DNA of 45,159 bases from Sphingomonadaceae bacterium. GTDB lineage: Bacteria; Pseudomonadota; Alphaproteobacteria; Sphingomonadales; Sphingomonadaceae. The notes under the pieces were generated by a model. That model ran no database searches and was not told the DNA's origin. It saw only the letters and a program-made list of their open reading frames with translations. Positions 9,389 to 18,820 of this stretch are shown here, in pieces; within the stretch, counting starts at the first letter, position 1, and every line of letters starts with the position of its first letter. The stretch is taken from positions 1 through 45,159 of the forward strand of contig CANJRZ010000006.1 of NCBI GenBank assembly GCA_947476735.1. Reading direction: 5' to 3'. Made by a program: the position numbers and the translations under genes.

Positions 9389-10273
9389 TTACCCTTTGAG
9401 CACCTCTGCCAGAGTGGTCCCGAGCTCCGAAGGGCTCGCCGCCACCTTGATTCCTGCCGCTTCCATTGCGGCTATCTTGTCTTCGGCCCCGCCCTGGCCG
9501 CCCGAGACGATCGCCCCGGCATGACCCATGCGGCGCCCCGGAGGAGCGGTGCGGCCCGCGATGAAGCCCGCCATGGGCTTCTTGCGGCCACGCTTGGCCT
9601 CGTCACGCAGGAACTGCGCAGCTTCTTCTTCAGCCGAACCACCAATTTCGCCTATCATGATGATCGACTTTGTCTCGTCATCAGCCAGGAAAAGTTCGAG
9701 CACGTCGATGAAATTGGTCCCGTTGACCGGATCACCGCCGATTCCGACTGCGGTGGTCTGGCCCAAGCCGATCGCCGTGGTCTGAAACACCGCCTCATAG
9801 GTAAGCGTACCCGAACGGGAAACAACACCCACCGAGCCCTTCTTGAAGATCGCGCCCGGCATAATCCCGATCTTGCATTCGTTCGGGGTCAGCACGCCCG
9901 GGCAATTCGGGCCGATCAGCCGCGACCTGGAGCCCTGCAGCGCCCGCTTTACCTTGATCATGTCGATGACCGGGATACCCTCGGTGATGCAGACGATCAG
10001 CGGCACTTCGGCATCAATAGCCTCAAGAATCGAGTCCGCAGCAAAGGGCGGCGGTACATAGACGACACTGGCATCAGCTCCGGTTGCAGCAACCGCCTCA
10101 TGCACGGTGTCGAAATTCGGAAGGCCGATATGGGTGGTTCCGCCTTTGCCCGGCGTAACGCCGGCAACCATCTGGGTACCATAGGCGATCGCCTGCTCGG
10201 TGTGGAAGGTACCGGTATTACCGGTCATCCCCTGTGTGATGACCTTGGTGGTCCTGTTGACGAGGATACTCAT
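9389..10273 (-). CDS. sucD: succinyl-CoA synthetase alpha subunit
   Basis: The alpha subunit carries the phospho-histidine intermediate of succinyl-CoA ligase. Its 294 residues include the CoA-binding fold at the start ([19 protein letters not shown]), [20 protein letters not shown] in the middle, and the phosphorylated His251 in [13 protein letters not shown]. It lies between mdh (65 bases upstream) and sucA. The beta subunit gene sucC, usually just upstream of sucD, is absent here and there is no room for it, so sucC must be elsewhere in the genome. Confidence 0.97.
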   Translation of the reverse strand: MSILVNRTTKVITQGMTGNTGTFHTEQAIAYGTQMVAGVTPGKGGTTHIGLPNFDTVHEAVAATGADASVVYVPPPFAADSILEAIDAEVPLIVCITEGIPVIDMIKVKRALQGSRSRLIGPNCPGVLTPNECKIGIMPGAIFKKGSVGVVSRSGTLTYEAVFQTTAIGLGQTTAVGIGGDPVNGTNFIDVLELFLADDETKSIIMIGEIGGSAEEEAAQFLRDEAKRGRKKPMAGFIAGRTAPPGRRMGHAGAIVSGGQGGAEDKIAAMEAAGIKVAASPSELGTTLAEVLKG

Positions 10274-10338
10274 AGTCCGCGCGTCATCCCTTCATCGTCC
10301 CGGCACGCCAGGATGTGTCCCTATGTCAGACTTGCCGG

Positions 10339-11376
<1,038 letters not shown>

Positions 11377-11480
11377 TTAGCCCCGTGATCCCGATGGGGC
11401 AACCATTGCCGACACGATCAGCACAAGTTTTTTCGGCAAGGTAGAAAGCTGCGTTTGCTGCACTGCCGCGAGACAGCTAC

Positions 11481-12608
11481 TCACTCCTCGTCGGAGCCAT
11501 GCCCCGCCGCCAGATAGTCATGGCTCTGCATCTCCATCAGCCGCGACACGGTGCGCTCGAACTCGAAGGCGCCGTCGCCTTCGGGATAGAGCACCGCCGG
11601 ATCGGCGTCGGCAGTGGCGAGCAGCTTCACCTTGTGCTCGTAGAACGCGTCGACCAGCACCTTGAAGCGCGATGCCTCGTTGCGCTTTTCGGGGCCCAGG
11701 ATCGGGATGCCGACAATGATCACGGTGTGATAGTTGCGCGCGATGGCGAGATAGTCAGCCGCGCCGCGCGCCTCTGCGCACAGCCGTTTGAACGAGAAGA
11801 CTGCGACGCCCTTCACACTTTTCGGCACATGCATGGTGCGGCCACCATGGACGGCGATGTCCGCCGAAGGGACATGATCGCTGTCCCCGGGCGGGAAATC
11901 GGTAAGGCGGAAGAAGGCCCGACTGACCGCTTCGCTCGCCTCGTTGCCGTTGGGGGTATACCAGACTGGGTGGCCACCCAGCCGCTCAAGACGATAATCG
12001 GTCGGCCCGTTCAGACAGAGAACGTCAAGCTTCATGTCGATCAGATCGATGAACGGCAGGAACAGTTCGCGATTGAGTCCGTCCTTGTAGAGATCGCGCG
12101 GCGGGCGGTTCGAGGTGGTGACGACGGTGACCCCGGCATCGACGATCAGTCCGGTGAACAGGCGGCTGAGGATGGCCGCGTCGGCCATGTTGTTGACTAC
12201 CATCTCGTCGAAGCAGAGCAGCCTCGCCTGCGCCGCAATCGCCTCCACCACCGGCGGGATCGGGTCGCCCTTCTCCTTGACCCGTTCGAAGCGCAACCGA
12301 TCATGCACTTCGAGCATGAACTCGTGGAAATGGACGCGGCGCTTCGATTCGACCGGCACGCAATCGTAGAACAGGTCCATCAGCATCGATTTGCCGCGGC
12401 CTACTCCTCCCCACATGTAAAGGCCGCGTACCGGCGCGGGCGCAGGGCCTCGGCCGAGCATCCGCCACAGCAGGCTGCCCTTCGCGGGCGCCTCGACCAG
12501 CGCGGTCGCCAGAGCATCGAGCTGCTCGACGGTGCCGCGCTGATCGGGATCGGGACGCAGTTCGCCCGACGCCAGCAATTCCTCATAGCGACCGAGAACG
12601 CTGCTCAT
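11481..12608 (-). CDS. zapE: ZapE/AFG1-type ATPase
   Basis: A 375-residue P-loop ATPase of the AFG1/ZapE family, which acts on division-ring stability and on membrane protein quality control in related bacteria and mitochondria. Walker A is MWGGVGRGKSMLMDLFYD and Walker B is LLCFDEMVV. The family features VPVESKRRVHFHEFMLEVHD and VTTSNRPPRDLYKDGLNR are also present. The ATG overlaps the stop of the upstream thioesterase gene (ATGA), implying coupled translation. Length is normal for the family. The link with sdhB and the thioesterase seems to be one of shared transcription, not shared function. Confidence 0.93.
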   Translation of the reverse strand: MSSVLGRYEELLASGELRPDPDQRGTVEQLDALATALVEAPAKGSLLWRMLGRGPAPAPVRGLYMWGGVGRGKSMLMDLFYDCVPVESKRRVHFHEFMLEVHDRLRFERVKEKGDPIPPVVEAIAAQARLLCFDEMVVNNMADAAILSRLFTGLIVDAGVTVVTTSNRPPRDLYKDGLNRELFLPFIDLIDMKLDVLCLNGPTDYRLERLGGHPVWYTPNGNEASEAVSRAFFRLTDFPPGDSDHVPSADIAVHGGRTMHVPKSVKGVAVFSFKRLCAEARGAADYLAIARNYHTVIIVGIPILGPEKRNEASRFKVLVDAFYEHKVKLLATADADPAVLYPEGDGAFEFERTVSRLMEMQSHDYLAAGHGSDEE

Positions 12609-13081
12609 TGGGAGGGCTTACGCAAGATGCCCATGAAGCTGGAGATCATGTCTCCCGCCTGCTCGAGAGTACCGCGGACAAACAGGAAGCGGCCGGTCTG
12701 GCGGGTGATCTCGACGGTCGCGTCGATCGGACGCTCCAGATCGGCGCCACCCACGAACTGGACATTACAATCGACGGTCTGCCCCCCACTTGTAGAAGGC
12801 CAGCCGCCCAGCACGCTGCAGCCCAGGAACATCGCCAGGTCGATGAAGGTCATCACCGCGCCACCATGCATGTTGCCCGAGACATTACTGAGCCCCATAT
12901 GCGGCTGCATCCGCAGTATCGCGCGGTCGCCATCGCGCCTCGTCAGCAAATCGCCGAACTGCCCGTTGAACCGCGACTTGTTCTCGGCCGCCCACCGCAC
13001 CCATTCGGTGCTGCCGGGATCGCCCTGGCACAGATAGAGGGCGTCTTCGGCCCTCAGATTCGAACGCACATCCGAAACCAC
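12605..13081 (-). CDS. PaaI-like hotdog-fold thioesterase
   Basis: A 158-residue protein of the PaaI/YdiI hotdog superfamily, probably a cytoplasmic acyl-CoA or aryl-CoA thioesterase. The signature NMHGGAVMTFIDLAMFLGC carries the H-G-G turn and the acidic residue on the hotdog helix. The following strand region (VDCNVQFVGGADLERPIDA) fits the fold. The start is GTG at 13081, one base after the sdhB stop, and no better ATG is available without losing the N-terminal helix. Substrate cannot be read from the sequence. Confidence 0.82.
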   Translation of the reverse strand: MVSDVRSNLRAEDALYLCQGDPGSTEWVRWAAENKSRFNGQFGDLLTRRDGDRAILRMQPHMGLSNVSGNMHGGAVMTFIDLAMFLGCSVLGGWPSTSGGQTVDCNVQFVGGADLERPIDATVEITRQTGRFLFVRGTLEQAGDMISSFMGILRKPSQ

Positions 13082-13082
13082 G

Positions 13083-13862
13083 TCAGATCTGGCGTTCGAC
13101 CACCATCTTTTTGATCTCGGCGATCGCCCTGGCCGGGCTCAGGCCCTTGGGGCACACATTCGCGCAGTTCATGATCGTATGGCAACGATAGAGGCGGAAC
13201 GGATCCTCAAGCTCGTCGAGCCGCTCGCCGGTCATCTCGTCGCGGCTGTCGGCGAGCCAGCGATAGGCCTGAAGGAGGATGGCCGGGCCGAGGAATTTGT
13301 CGCTGTTCCACCAGTAGCTCGGGCACGAGGTTGAACAGCAGGCGCACAGGATGCACTCGTAGAGACCATCAAGCTTGTTACGGTCTTCCGGCGACTGAAG
13401 CCGCTCCTTGCCTGACGGCTCGGGGGTGACCGTCTGCAGCCATGGCCGGATCGACGCATATTGAGCGTAAAAATGGGTAAAGTCAGGAACGAGATCCTTG
13501 ATAACGTCCATGTGCGGCAGTGGCGTGATACGGACTTCGCCCTTGCAATCCTCGATCGCCGTCGTGCAGGCGAGACCATTGCGGCCGTTCATATTCATCG
13601 AGCAGGAACCGCAAATACCCTCGCGGCAGGACCGCCGGAAGGTAACGGTCGAATCGACCTCGTTCTTGATCTTGATCAGGGCGTCGAGGACCATCGGGCC
13701 GCATTCGGCCAGGTCGATCTCGAAATTATCGTAGCGCGGATTCTCCCCGCTGTCGGGATCATACCGATAGATCTTGAAGGATTTGGGCTCCCTGGCGCCA
13801 GCCGCTTTATGCGTCGCGCCCTTCTTGATCTTGCTGTTCTTCGGTAGAACGAATTCAGCCAT
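13083..13862 (-). CDS. sdhB: succinate dehydrogenase iron-sulfur subunit
   Basis: The electron-transfer subunit of complex II, 259 residues. It has all cluster ligands: [2Fe-2S] Cys79, Cys84, Cys87 and Cys99 ([11 protein letters not shown]...C); and the 4Fe-4S/3Fe-4S motifs with Cys170, Cys173, Cys176, Cys180 ([11 protein letters not shown]) and Cys227, Cys233, Cys237 ([11 protein letters not shown]). Oddly, it is not next to sdhA. It lies about 6.5 kb away in the same orientation, with six unrelated genes and a terminator between, so it must have its own promoter in the 139 bases before its start. It leads a tight unit with the thioesterase and zapE. Confidence 0.97.
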   Translation of the reverse strand: MAEFVLPKNSKIKKGATHKAAGAREPKSFKIYRYDPDSGENPRYDNFEIDLAECGPMVLDALIKIKNEVDSTVTFRRSCREGICGSCSMNMNGRNGLACTTAIEDCKGEVRITPLPHMDVIKDLVPDFTHFYAQYASIRPWLQTVTPEPSGKERLQSPEDRNKLDGLYECILCACCSTSCPSYWWNSDKFLGPAILLQAYRWLADSRDEMTGERLDELEDPFRLYRCHTIMNCANVCPKGLSPARAIAEIKKMVVERQI

Positions 13863-14001
13863 GACTCATCACCCCCTGCCTCTGCGCTACCACGATAGCG
13901 AATAGAGCGGCCGGGCTCAACGGCTAACCGAGAAAAATCCCGTCCCTTCCCCACGTTAAGCGTCAGCTTGAAAGGGAAGGTAGAACCTCTAAAGCTCGCG
14001 C

Positions 14002-15528
14002 ATGGCCTCTGATCCTCCTAATATGCCGCCTGGTTCGCGCCAGGTTGCCAAGGGTGCCGGCACGGCGCTGCTCGCGCGCGCCGGTGCGGTGATCGAGATA
14101 TTGTCCCAGCCGCTCTACGTCTGGCTGTTCGGCCTGCCGACCTATGGGCTGTATATGGTGCTCTGGTCGGCCGTAAACCTCGTCGAGAATATCGCCGACC
14201 TCGGCATGACGAGCGCGCTGCAGCGGGTGGTCCCACAGGCGAGGAATGATGAGGAACGGGCGAGCGCCTTGCGTCAGACGATGTTGCTGGGGCTGCTCCC
14301 CTGCATAATGATTGCCGTGGCCGCGAGCCTCGGCGCGCACGCCATCGCCGAACTCGTCAATGTCGCGCCTAAGGACCATGATCGGCTGGCGACCGGCATC
14401 GCGCTCTTCGCCTGGGCGCTGCCGATGTGGGCCTATGTCGAGATCGCCACATCGGCACTTCGCGCACGTAAGGCCTTCGGTCCCGAAATCCGGCTCAGGG
14501 TGATGTGGGAACAGGTGATGCGGATGATTGCCGCAGTCCTGTTCGCCCTGCTCGGCTTCGACACGCTGGGGTTGCTGATCGCGCATCTCTGCTCACTGGC
14601 GATCACCTGCATTCTCTCGACTCGCCTGCTTGCGCGATATTATCGACTCGATCTGGTGCTGAGCCGGTCCTCGACCGGAACGACCGCGAAAGACACGTTC
14701 TATGCCGGCATCTCGCAGCTTCCCTCGAACATCGTCGGCCGGCTCTTTGCTGATGCCCCTCCGCTGATCCTCAACGCCATGATCCCGGGTACCGCCGGAG
14801 CGAGTGCGGCAGGCCTGTTCGCGATCGCCCGCAAGATCGCGAGCGGTGTTCAGCTCATCCGGCAGGCCTTTTCCTATGTGATGGCTCCGCTCGCCTCCGA
14901 AGCGGTCCGCCACGACATCCGCCATGTCGCCGAGATCTACGGATTCGCCTCACGCCTCACCATCGTTGTCGCAACGCCGGTAACCTGCGTGATCGCGGGC
15001 AGTGGCAGAGCGCTGCTCGCCCTGTTCGGTACTCCCGCCCAGGTCGCCTACCTGGCACTCGTGCTGCTGACCTTCACCCGCCTGGTCGAAGCCGTCGCGG
15101 GTTCGGCATCGACGATCCAGGCGGTGATCAGCCTCTATCATCGACCACTGCTCGGCAGTCTGGCAGGCCTTGGCACCGCGATAGGCATCGGCGCGCTGCT
15201 GTTGCCCGGGGGGGGCATGGACGGCATGGCGATCGCGGTGTCATCAGGGATTGCCGTCACTGTTCTGACGCCGATGGTCCAGCTCTGGAATCATGAACGG
15301 ATTCATCCTTTCGCCCCGCCTTTCGGCCGCGCTGCCGGCGTTTCGCTGGCAGTTGGCGTCTGCTTATTCATCATCTGCGAGTTGCTCCTGCCCCTGCATC
15401 ACACGATTCGTATCGGGATTGGCGGCGTGTTGATATTCGCCGGGATCTGGCTGTCGGGGCGCTTCGGCCTGACCGAAGCGGACAAGCTGGCACTCGGCAA
15501 GACCGGTCGGACGATGCGGCTGCTATAG
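14002..15528 (+). CDS. polysaccharide/lipid flippase-like membrane protein (MOP superfamily)
   Basis: A 508-residue polytopic membrane protein with about 12-14 hydrophobic segments, resembling O-antigen/teichoic-acid flippases (Wzx/RfbX type). Support comes from the early hydrophobic pair with small residues (GAGTALLARAGAVIEILSQP), the segment ending ADLGMTSALQRVVPQ (typical of MOP flippases: D-x-G-x-x-x-A-x-x-R), and the overall length. It probably moves a lipid-linked intermediate across the inner membrane. It converges with the MobA-like gene; the two stop codons abut (CTATAG). The start has no clear ribosome-binding site. Its neighbours suggest the cargo is the product of the phosphatidyltransferase, but this is inference. 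Confidence 0.75.
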   Translation: MASDPPNMPPGSRQVAKGAGTALLARAGAVIEILSQPLYVWLFGLPTYGLYMVLWSAVNLVENIADLGMTSALQRVVPQARNDEERASALRQTMLLGLLPCIMIAVAASLGAHAIAELVNVAPKDHDRLATGIALFAWALPMWAYVEIATSALRARKAFGPEIRLRVMWEQVMRMIAAVLFALLGFDTLGLLIAHLCSLAITCILSTRLLARYYRLDLVLSRSSTGTTAKDTFYAGISQLPSNIVGRLFADAPPLILNAMIPGTAGASAAGLFAIARKIASGVQLIRQAFSYVMAPLASEAVRHDIRHVAEIYGFASRLTIVVATPVTCVIAGSGRALLALFGTPAQVAYLALVLLTFTRLVEAVAGSASTIQAVISLYHRPLLGSLAGLGTAIGIGALLLPGGGMDGMAIAVSSGIAVTVLTPMVQLWNHERIHPFAPPFGRAAGVSLAVGVCLFIICELLLPLHHTIRIGIGGVLIFAGIWLSGRFGLTEADKLALGKTGRTMRLL

Positions 15529-16317
15529 TCCGCTTCGCTTGCGGAGGATCGCTTCTGCCATGGCATGGTCTGTGGGCTTGTCGACGTCGATGCAGGCCTC
15601 TGCAAAGGGCAGCACCACCGCGCGCGCCTTGATACCCAGCCGGCGGCCGGCGCGCGCAATCGCCTGATCGAGCGTGAGTCGTCGCAGCGCGATCAGCAGC
15701 GCCAGGCCCCAGCCGAAGGCGCCAAGCACGGCGCGCGCCTTCTTGCGCTGCTGCTCGACCCGTCGCCAGACCGCGAGCGCCTCAATCGCGGCGGGACTGC
15801 CCAGCCAGAAGAGGTTCGCTCCCGAATAGGCGCCGCCGCGAAAGGGCAGCCAGGTCCGCCTGTTGCCCGGATAGGCGGCTTCGAGCGTACGCCGCTCGAC
15901 CAGCGCCACGCCGATATCGGCCCCTTCTGCGCGCCTGACGAACTGGTCGATGATCGCGTCGTCGAGCAGGACATTGTCGGCGGTCGTCAGCAGGAACGGG
16001 TAGCCGCCCGGAAACGCCCGCAGCGTAGTGGTGATCGCCTCGACGACCGAGTCGCCACAGTCCCGCGTCGTCACATGTGGCTCGTCGCGCAACCAGCGGG
16101 TCTGCGGATTATCGAGCAGCGCTTCGCCATGCTGGGCGAGGATCACTATACGCTTCATATCCCCGCGCGCGACGAGCGCTGCCCCGACCCAGGCGAGCAT
16201 AGGTTGTCCGGCGATCGGGATCAGCGCCTTGTTTGGCTGGCCGAAATGCTCCGCGAGCGGGTCCGGGCCGGGACGCTGTCCGGCAAGGACGATGGCGGTC
16301 AATTTCGAGCTGTCCAT
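15523..16317 (-). CDS. MobA-like nucleotidyltransferase
   Basis: A 264-residue NTP-transferase-fold protein. The N-terminal loop AIVLAGQRPGPDPLAEHFGQ, followed by NKALIPIAGQPML, is a variant of the GGxGxRxG...K nucleotide-binding signature, and LLTTADNVLLDD carries the metal-binding Asp. The C-terminal part (FAEACIDVDKPTDHAMAEAI) has the D-V-D-x-P-x-D motif common in MobA-like transferases. ATG at 16317 is chosen because it starts right before the fold; an ATG at 16368 would add 17 residues. It diverges from the phosphatidyltransferase gene (69 bases between) and probably supplies a nucleotide-activated alcohol or sugar phosphate to it. A molybdopterin role is less likely, as no cofactor genes are near. 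Confidence 0.7.
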   Translation of the reverse strand: MDSSKLTAIVLAGQRPGPDPLAEHFGQPNKALIPIAGQPMLAWVGAALVARGDMKRIVILAQHGEALLDNPQTRWLRDEPHVTTRDCGDSVVEAITTTLRAFPGGYPFLLTTADNVLLDDAIIDQFVRRAEGADIGVALVERRTLEAAYPGNRRTWLPFRGGAYSGANLFWLGSPAAIEALAVWRRVEQQRKKARAVLGAFGWGLALLIALRRLTLDQAIARAGRRLGIKARAVVLPFAEACIDVDKPTDHAMAEAILRKRSGL

Positions 16318-16386
16318 CTTCCCGCCTTGCCAGCCCGCTGCCCGGTGGGCAAGGAAGCTCCTATTCATCTCTTGATCCAGAAGACC

Positions 16387-17475
16387 ATGACGTCAGCTCC
16401 GCTCCGCGCTCGTTCCATCGGCTCCAACCCGACGCTCATCTGGGGCATGACGAGCGACGAGCGCTTGCGGCGCATCGCCACCGCACAAAAGATGGACTTC
16501 GACGGGGAAGGCAGCGGCCCCGCGCTTCTCGTCTCAGCCGATTATGTCTTCGAACCGGCATGGCTCAAGTTCATGGCACAGCGCCCCGGCGAGGTGCTGA
16601 CGATGGGCGGCGTGAAGGTGATCGGACATACGGCCGGCACGGCAAGCGGCGACGGCTTTCCCGAAGGCCTGCGCGAGGTCCGCGTCGAGGATAATCGCGT
16701 CTTCTACAATGAGACGCTGCGCAAGCGCGAGGATCCAGTGATCGAGCGGCTCGATCCCGGCACGGTCCGGTCGATCGAGCGCAAGACCTATTTCGGCGCC
16801 TATAAGGGTGTGACCGACCTGCTGACCAAATATCTCTGGCCCGAATGGGCGCTGGTACTGACGCGGATCGCCGCGCGGCTTCACATGACACCCAACATGG
16901 TCACCGGGATCGGAGCGATACTGTGCGTCATCGCGACCTGGCTGTTCTGGCAGGGTGATTATTGGGCGGGGATGGCCGCGGGCCTCGTCTTCATGGTGTT
17001 CGACACGGTCGACGGTAAACTCGCCCGCTGCACGATCACGTCGAGCGGCTGGGGCCATGTCTTCGACCATGGCATCGACCTGGTCCATCCGCCCTTCTGG
17101 TGGTGGGCGTGGGGCGTGGGGCTCGGCGCCTGGGGCCTCGCGCTGACCAACGCGACCTTCGCCACGGTAATGATTGCGATCGTAGGCGGCTATGTCGTCC
17201 AGCGGCTGATCGAAGGCGAGTCCATTCGCCGCTTCGCCGGTATGCATATCCATGTCTGGGAAAAGCTCGACAGCGACTTCCGGCTGATCACGGCGCGGCG
17301 CAACCCGAACATGGTGATCCTGTTCTTCGCGACGCTGCTGCAGCGGCCCGACATCGGCCTGATCGCGGTCGCTGTATGGACTGTGCTAAGCTGCCTGTTC
17401 CACGCGGTGCGGCTGGTTCAGGCAATCAACCGTAAGGCGCGCGGAATCGAGATCAAGAGCTGGCTGGCGGTGTGA
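16387..17475 (+). CDS. CDP-alcohol phosphatidyltransferase with an unusual N-terminal region
   Basis: A 362-residue membrane enzyme that would transfer a phospho-alcohol between CDP and an acceptor. The catalytic motif is complete: D206-x-x-D209-G210-x-x-A213-R214, eight residues, then G223-x-x-x-D227-x-x-x-D231. Several hydrophobic helices surround it. Ahead of the usual domain, which begins near TPNMVTGIGAILCVIA (residue 168), are about 150 mostly soluble residues. Their pattern (ALLVSADYVFEPAWLKFM, then TVRSIERKTYFGAYKGVTDL) recalls the trailing part of the nucleotidyltransferase half in fused inositol-phosphate cytidylyltransferase/synthase enzymes, but without a nucleotide-binding loop. 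The start at 16387 is the first ATG after the divergent gene; a much longer open frame upstream is an antisense shadow. The HIT gene follows one base after its stop. Confidence 0.85.
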   Translation: MTSAPLRARSIGSNPTLIWGMTSDERLRRIATAQKMDFDGEGSGPALLVSADYVFEPAWLKFMAQRPGEVLTMGGVKVIGHTAGTASGDGFPEGLREVRVEDNRVFYNETLRKREDPVIERLDPGTVRSIERKTYFGAYKGVTDLLTKYLWPEWALVLTRIAARLHMTPNMVTGIGAILCVIATWLFWQGDYWAGMAAGLVFMVFDTVDGKLARCTITSSGWGHVFDHGIDLVHPPFWWWAWGVGLGAWGLALTNATFATVMIAIVGGYVVQRLIEGESIRRFAGMHIHVWEKLDSDFRLITARRNPNMVILFFATLLQRPDIGLIAVAVWTVLSCLFHAVRLVQAINRKARGIEIKSWLAV

Positions 17476-17476
17476 T

Positions 17477-17911
17477 ATGGCAAATGCGACGATCGAGAAA
17501 TTCGGCTATCCGGCGACGCTGATCCGCGATTACCGCCATTGGGTCGTGCTGCTCCGCCCGGCCCAGCCGACGCTCGGCTCGCTGGTGCTCGCCGCCAAGG
17601 CCGATGCGACCGCCTTCGGAGACCTGCCAGCGGATGCCCATGCCGAGCTCGCAACGATCACCAGAGAAATCGAGACCGCTCTGACCCAGGCGGTCCGCTA
17701 TCAGAAGCTAAACTATCTCATGCTGATGATGGTCGATCCGCACGTCCATTTTCACGTCATCCCCCGTTATGAGAGCGAGCGCGAAAGGGATGGGATTTCA
17801 GTCACCGATGCGGGCTGGCCGGGGGCCCCGGCACTTGGGCAGGCCGTGGCTCTGAGCGCGGAGCAGGTCAGGGCAATGGCTGGCTGGCTGAAGGGACTGT
17901 GGACCACTTAG
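17477..17911 (+). CDS. HIT-family nucleotide hydrolase/transferase
   Basis: A 144-residue histidine-triad protein. The triad is His89, His91, His93 in DPHVHFHVIPR, and an N-terminal stretch (RPAQPTLGSLVLAAK) matches the substrate-side strand region of the family. HIT proteins hydrolyse or transfer nucleoside monophosphate groups. It starts one base after the CDP-alcohol phosphatidyltransferase stop, a strong sign of co-translation. In that setting it may recycle a nucleotide or nucleotide-linked intermediate of the pathway; this is inference. It converges with the second nucleotidyltransferase, with 45 bases between. Confidence 0.88.
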   Translation: MANATIEKFGYPATLIRDYRHWVVLLRPAQPTLGSLVLAAKADATAFGDLPADAHAELATITREIETALTQAVRYQKLNYLMLMMVDPHVHFHVIPRYESERERDGISVTDAGWPGAPALGQAVALSAEQVRAMAGWLKGLWTT

Positions 17912-17956
17912 ATCAGTCCCAGATCCCGTTGGCGCCCTGCGCCTGGCACTCAAGGG

Positions 17957-18688
17957 CTATATCCAACTATCAGTCAGCGCCCGTGCAATGATCAGATCCT
18001 CAGGGAAATCAACTTCGGCCCAGCTCAGCCCCTCAATCGAGACCGTGCCGACTACTCCCGACGGCGCCAGCGCATGGATTGCCTTTAGGTACCAATTGAG
18101 CACGCCTTCGGGCGTCCGCATCATCGCCTCGACCTGGCTGCGGAAGATCGATGGGCCATCGCCCTTAAAGGCAAGCATGCCGATCGACTCTGCGTTGGTC
18201 TCGTGCGGCTCGAGCCGCTTGCCGATCTGGAGCAGCCGGTCACCGTCGCGCTGCACCTTCATGTCGTCGAGGTCATAGCTGTCCTTGACGTCGATCGTGA
18301 CGGTGATCGGCAGCGTCGCGCCTGCGATCAGCCGCCCGACGATCTCGGGTGAAACCAAAGTGTCGCCGTTCAGAACGATGAAGTCCCGATCCATCTCTTC
18401 CCTAACGATCCAGCACGAGCCAAGATTGTCGGCAACCTTGTAGAAGGGGTTGAAACGCGGACGGATGGTCAGGCGCGGATAGGAGATCGCCCCCAGCACG
18501 GCGCTCATCTTTTCATCGCGAAAACCGGTGACGACCACAATCTCCTCGATGCCGTTGGCGACGAGCGACTCGATTTGCCAGGCGATCAGGCTCTTTCCCG
18601 AGAAATCGATCAGGCATTTGGGCTGATCTGCGGTGAGCGGCAGCAGGCGCGAGCCCTGTCCCGCGGAAAGGATGATGGCCTTCTTCAT
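17957..18688 (-). CDS. sugar- or phosphocholine-type nucleotidyltransferase
   Basis: A 243-residue NTP-transferase closest in form to LicC/phosphocholine cytidylyltransferase-like and small sugar-nucleotidyltransferase proteins. The signature ILSAGQGSRLLPLTADQPKC holds the nucleotide loop and catalytic Arg and Lys. The segment FIVLNGDTLVSPEIV carries the metal-binding Asp, and SWAEVDFPEDL near the end holds the second one. It activates a phospho-alcohol or sugar phosphate with CTP or another NTP. It is the second such enzyme beside the phosphatidyltransferase. It is on the same strand as the P450 gene, 132 bases downstream of it, with a hairpin between. The substrate is not evident. Confidence 0.8.
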   Translation of the reverse strand: MKKAIILSAGQGSRLLPLTADQPKCLIDFSGKSLIAWQIESLVANGIEEIVVVTGFRDEKMSAVLGAISYPRLTIRPRFNPFYKVADNLGSCWIVREEMDRDFIVLNGDTLVSPEIVGRLIAGATLPITVTIDVKDSYDLDDMKVQRDGDRLLQIGKRLEPHETNAESIGMLAFKGDGPSIFRSQVEAMMRTPEGVLNWYLKAIHALAPSGVVGTVSIEGLSWAEVDFPEDLIIARALTDSWI

Positions 18689-18755
18689 GGCGCCGCCCGG
18701 TAGTTGGCAAATATGGCGGGATCAGGGATTTTGGGTGGCCGGGCCGAAGATTGTC

Positions 18756-18803
18756 GCGAAAACAACGCCGCCCGCCCCTCCTTGCCGGGAGGAACGGGCG
18801 GGC
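18756..18803 (-). terminator. probable terminator after the P450 gene
   Basis: GCCCGCCC (18770-18777) pairs with GGGCGGGC (18796-18803), with further pairing inside. On the minus strand the hairpin is followed by GGCGTTGTTTTC, a modest T-rich stretch. It would end P450 transcription before the nucleotidyltransferase gene. Confidence 0.55.
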
Positions 18804-18820
18804 TGAAACCGGTCAGCGGC

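Noticed and set aside
11499-13037. Open frame of 512 codons on the plus strand opposite zapE and the thioesterase
   Set aside because: It is antisense to two recognised genes, and its translation is rich in His/Arg/Gln with no recognisable motif.
15565-16386. Upstream extension of the CDP-alcohol phosphatidyltransferase frame
   Set aside because: It lies wholly opposite the MobA-like gene; the family-like sequence begins after 16387.
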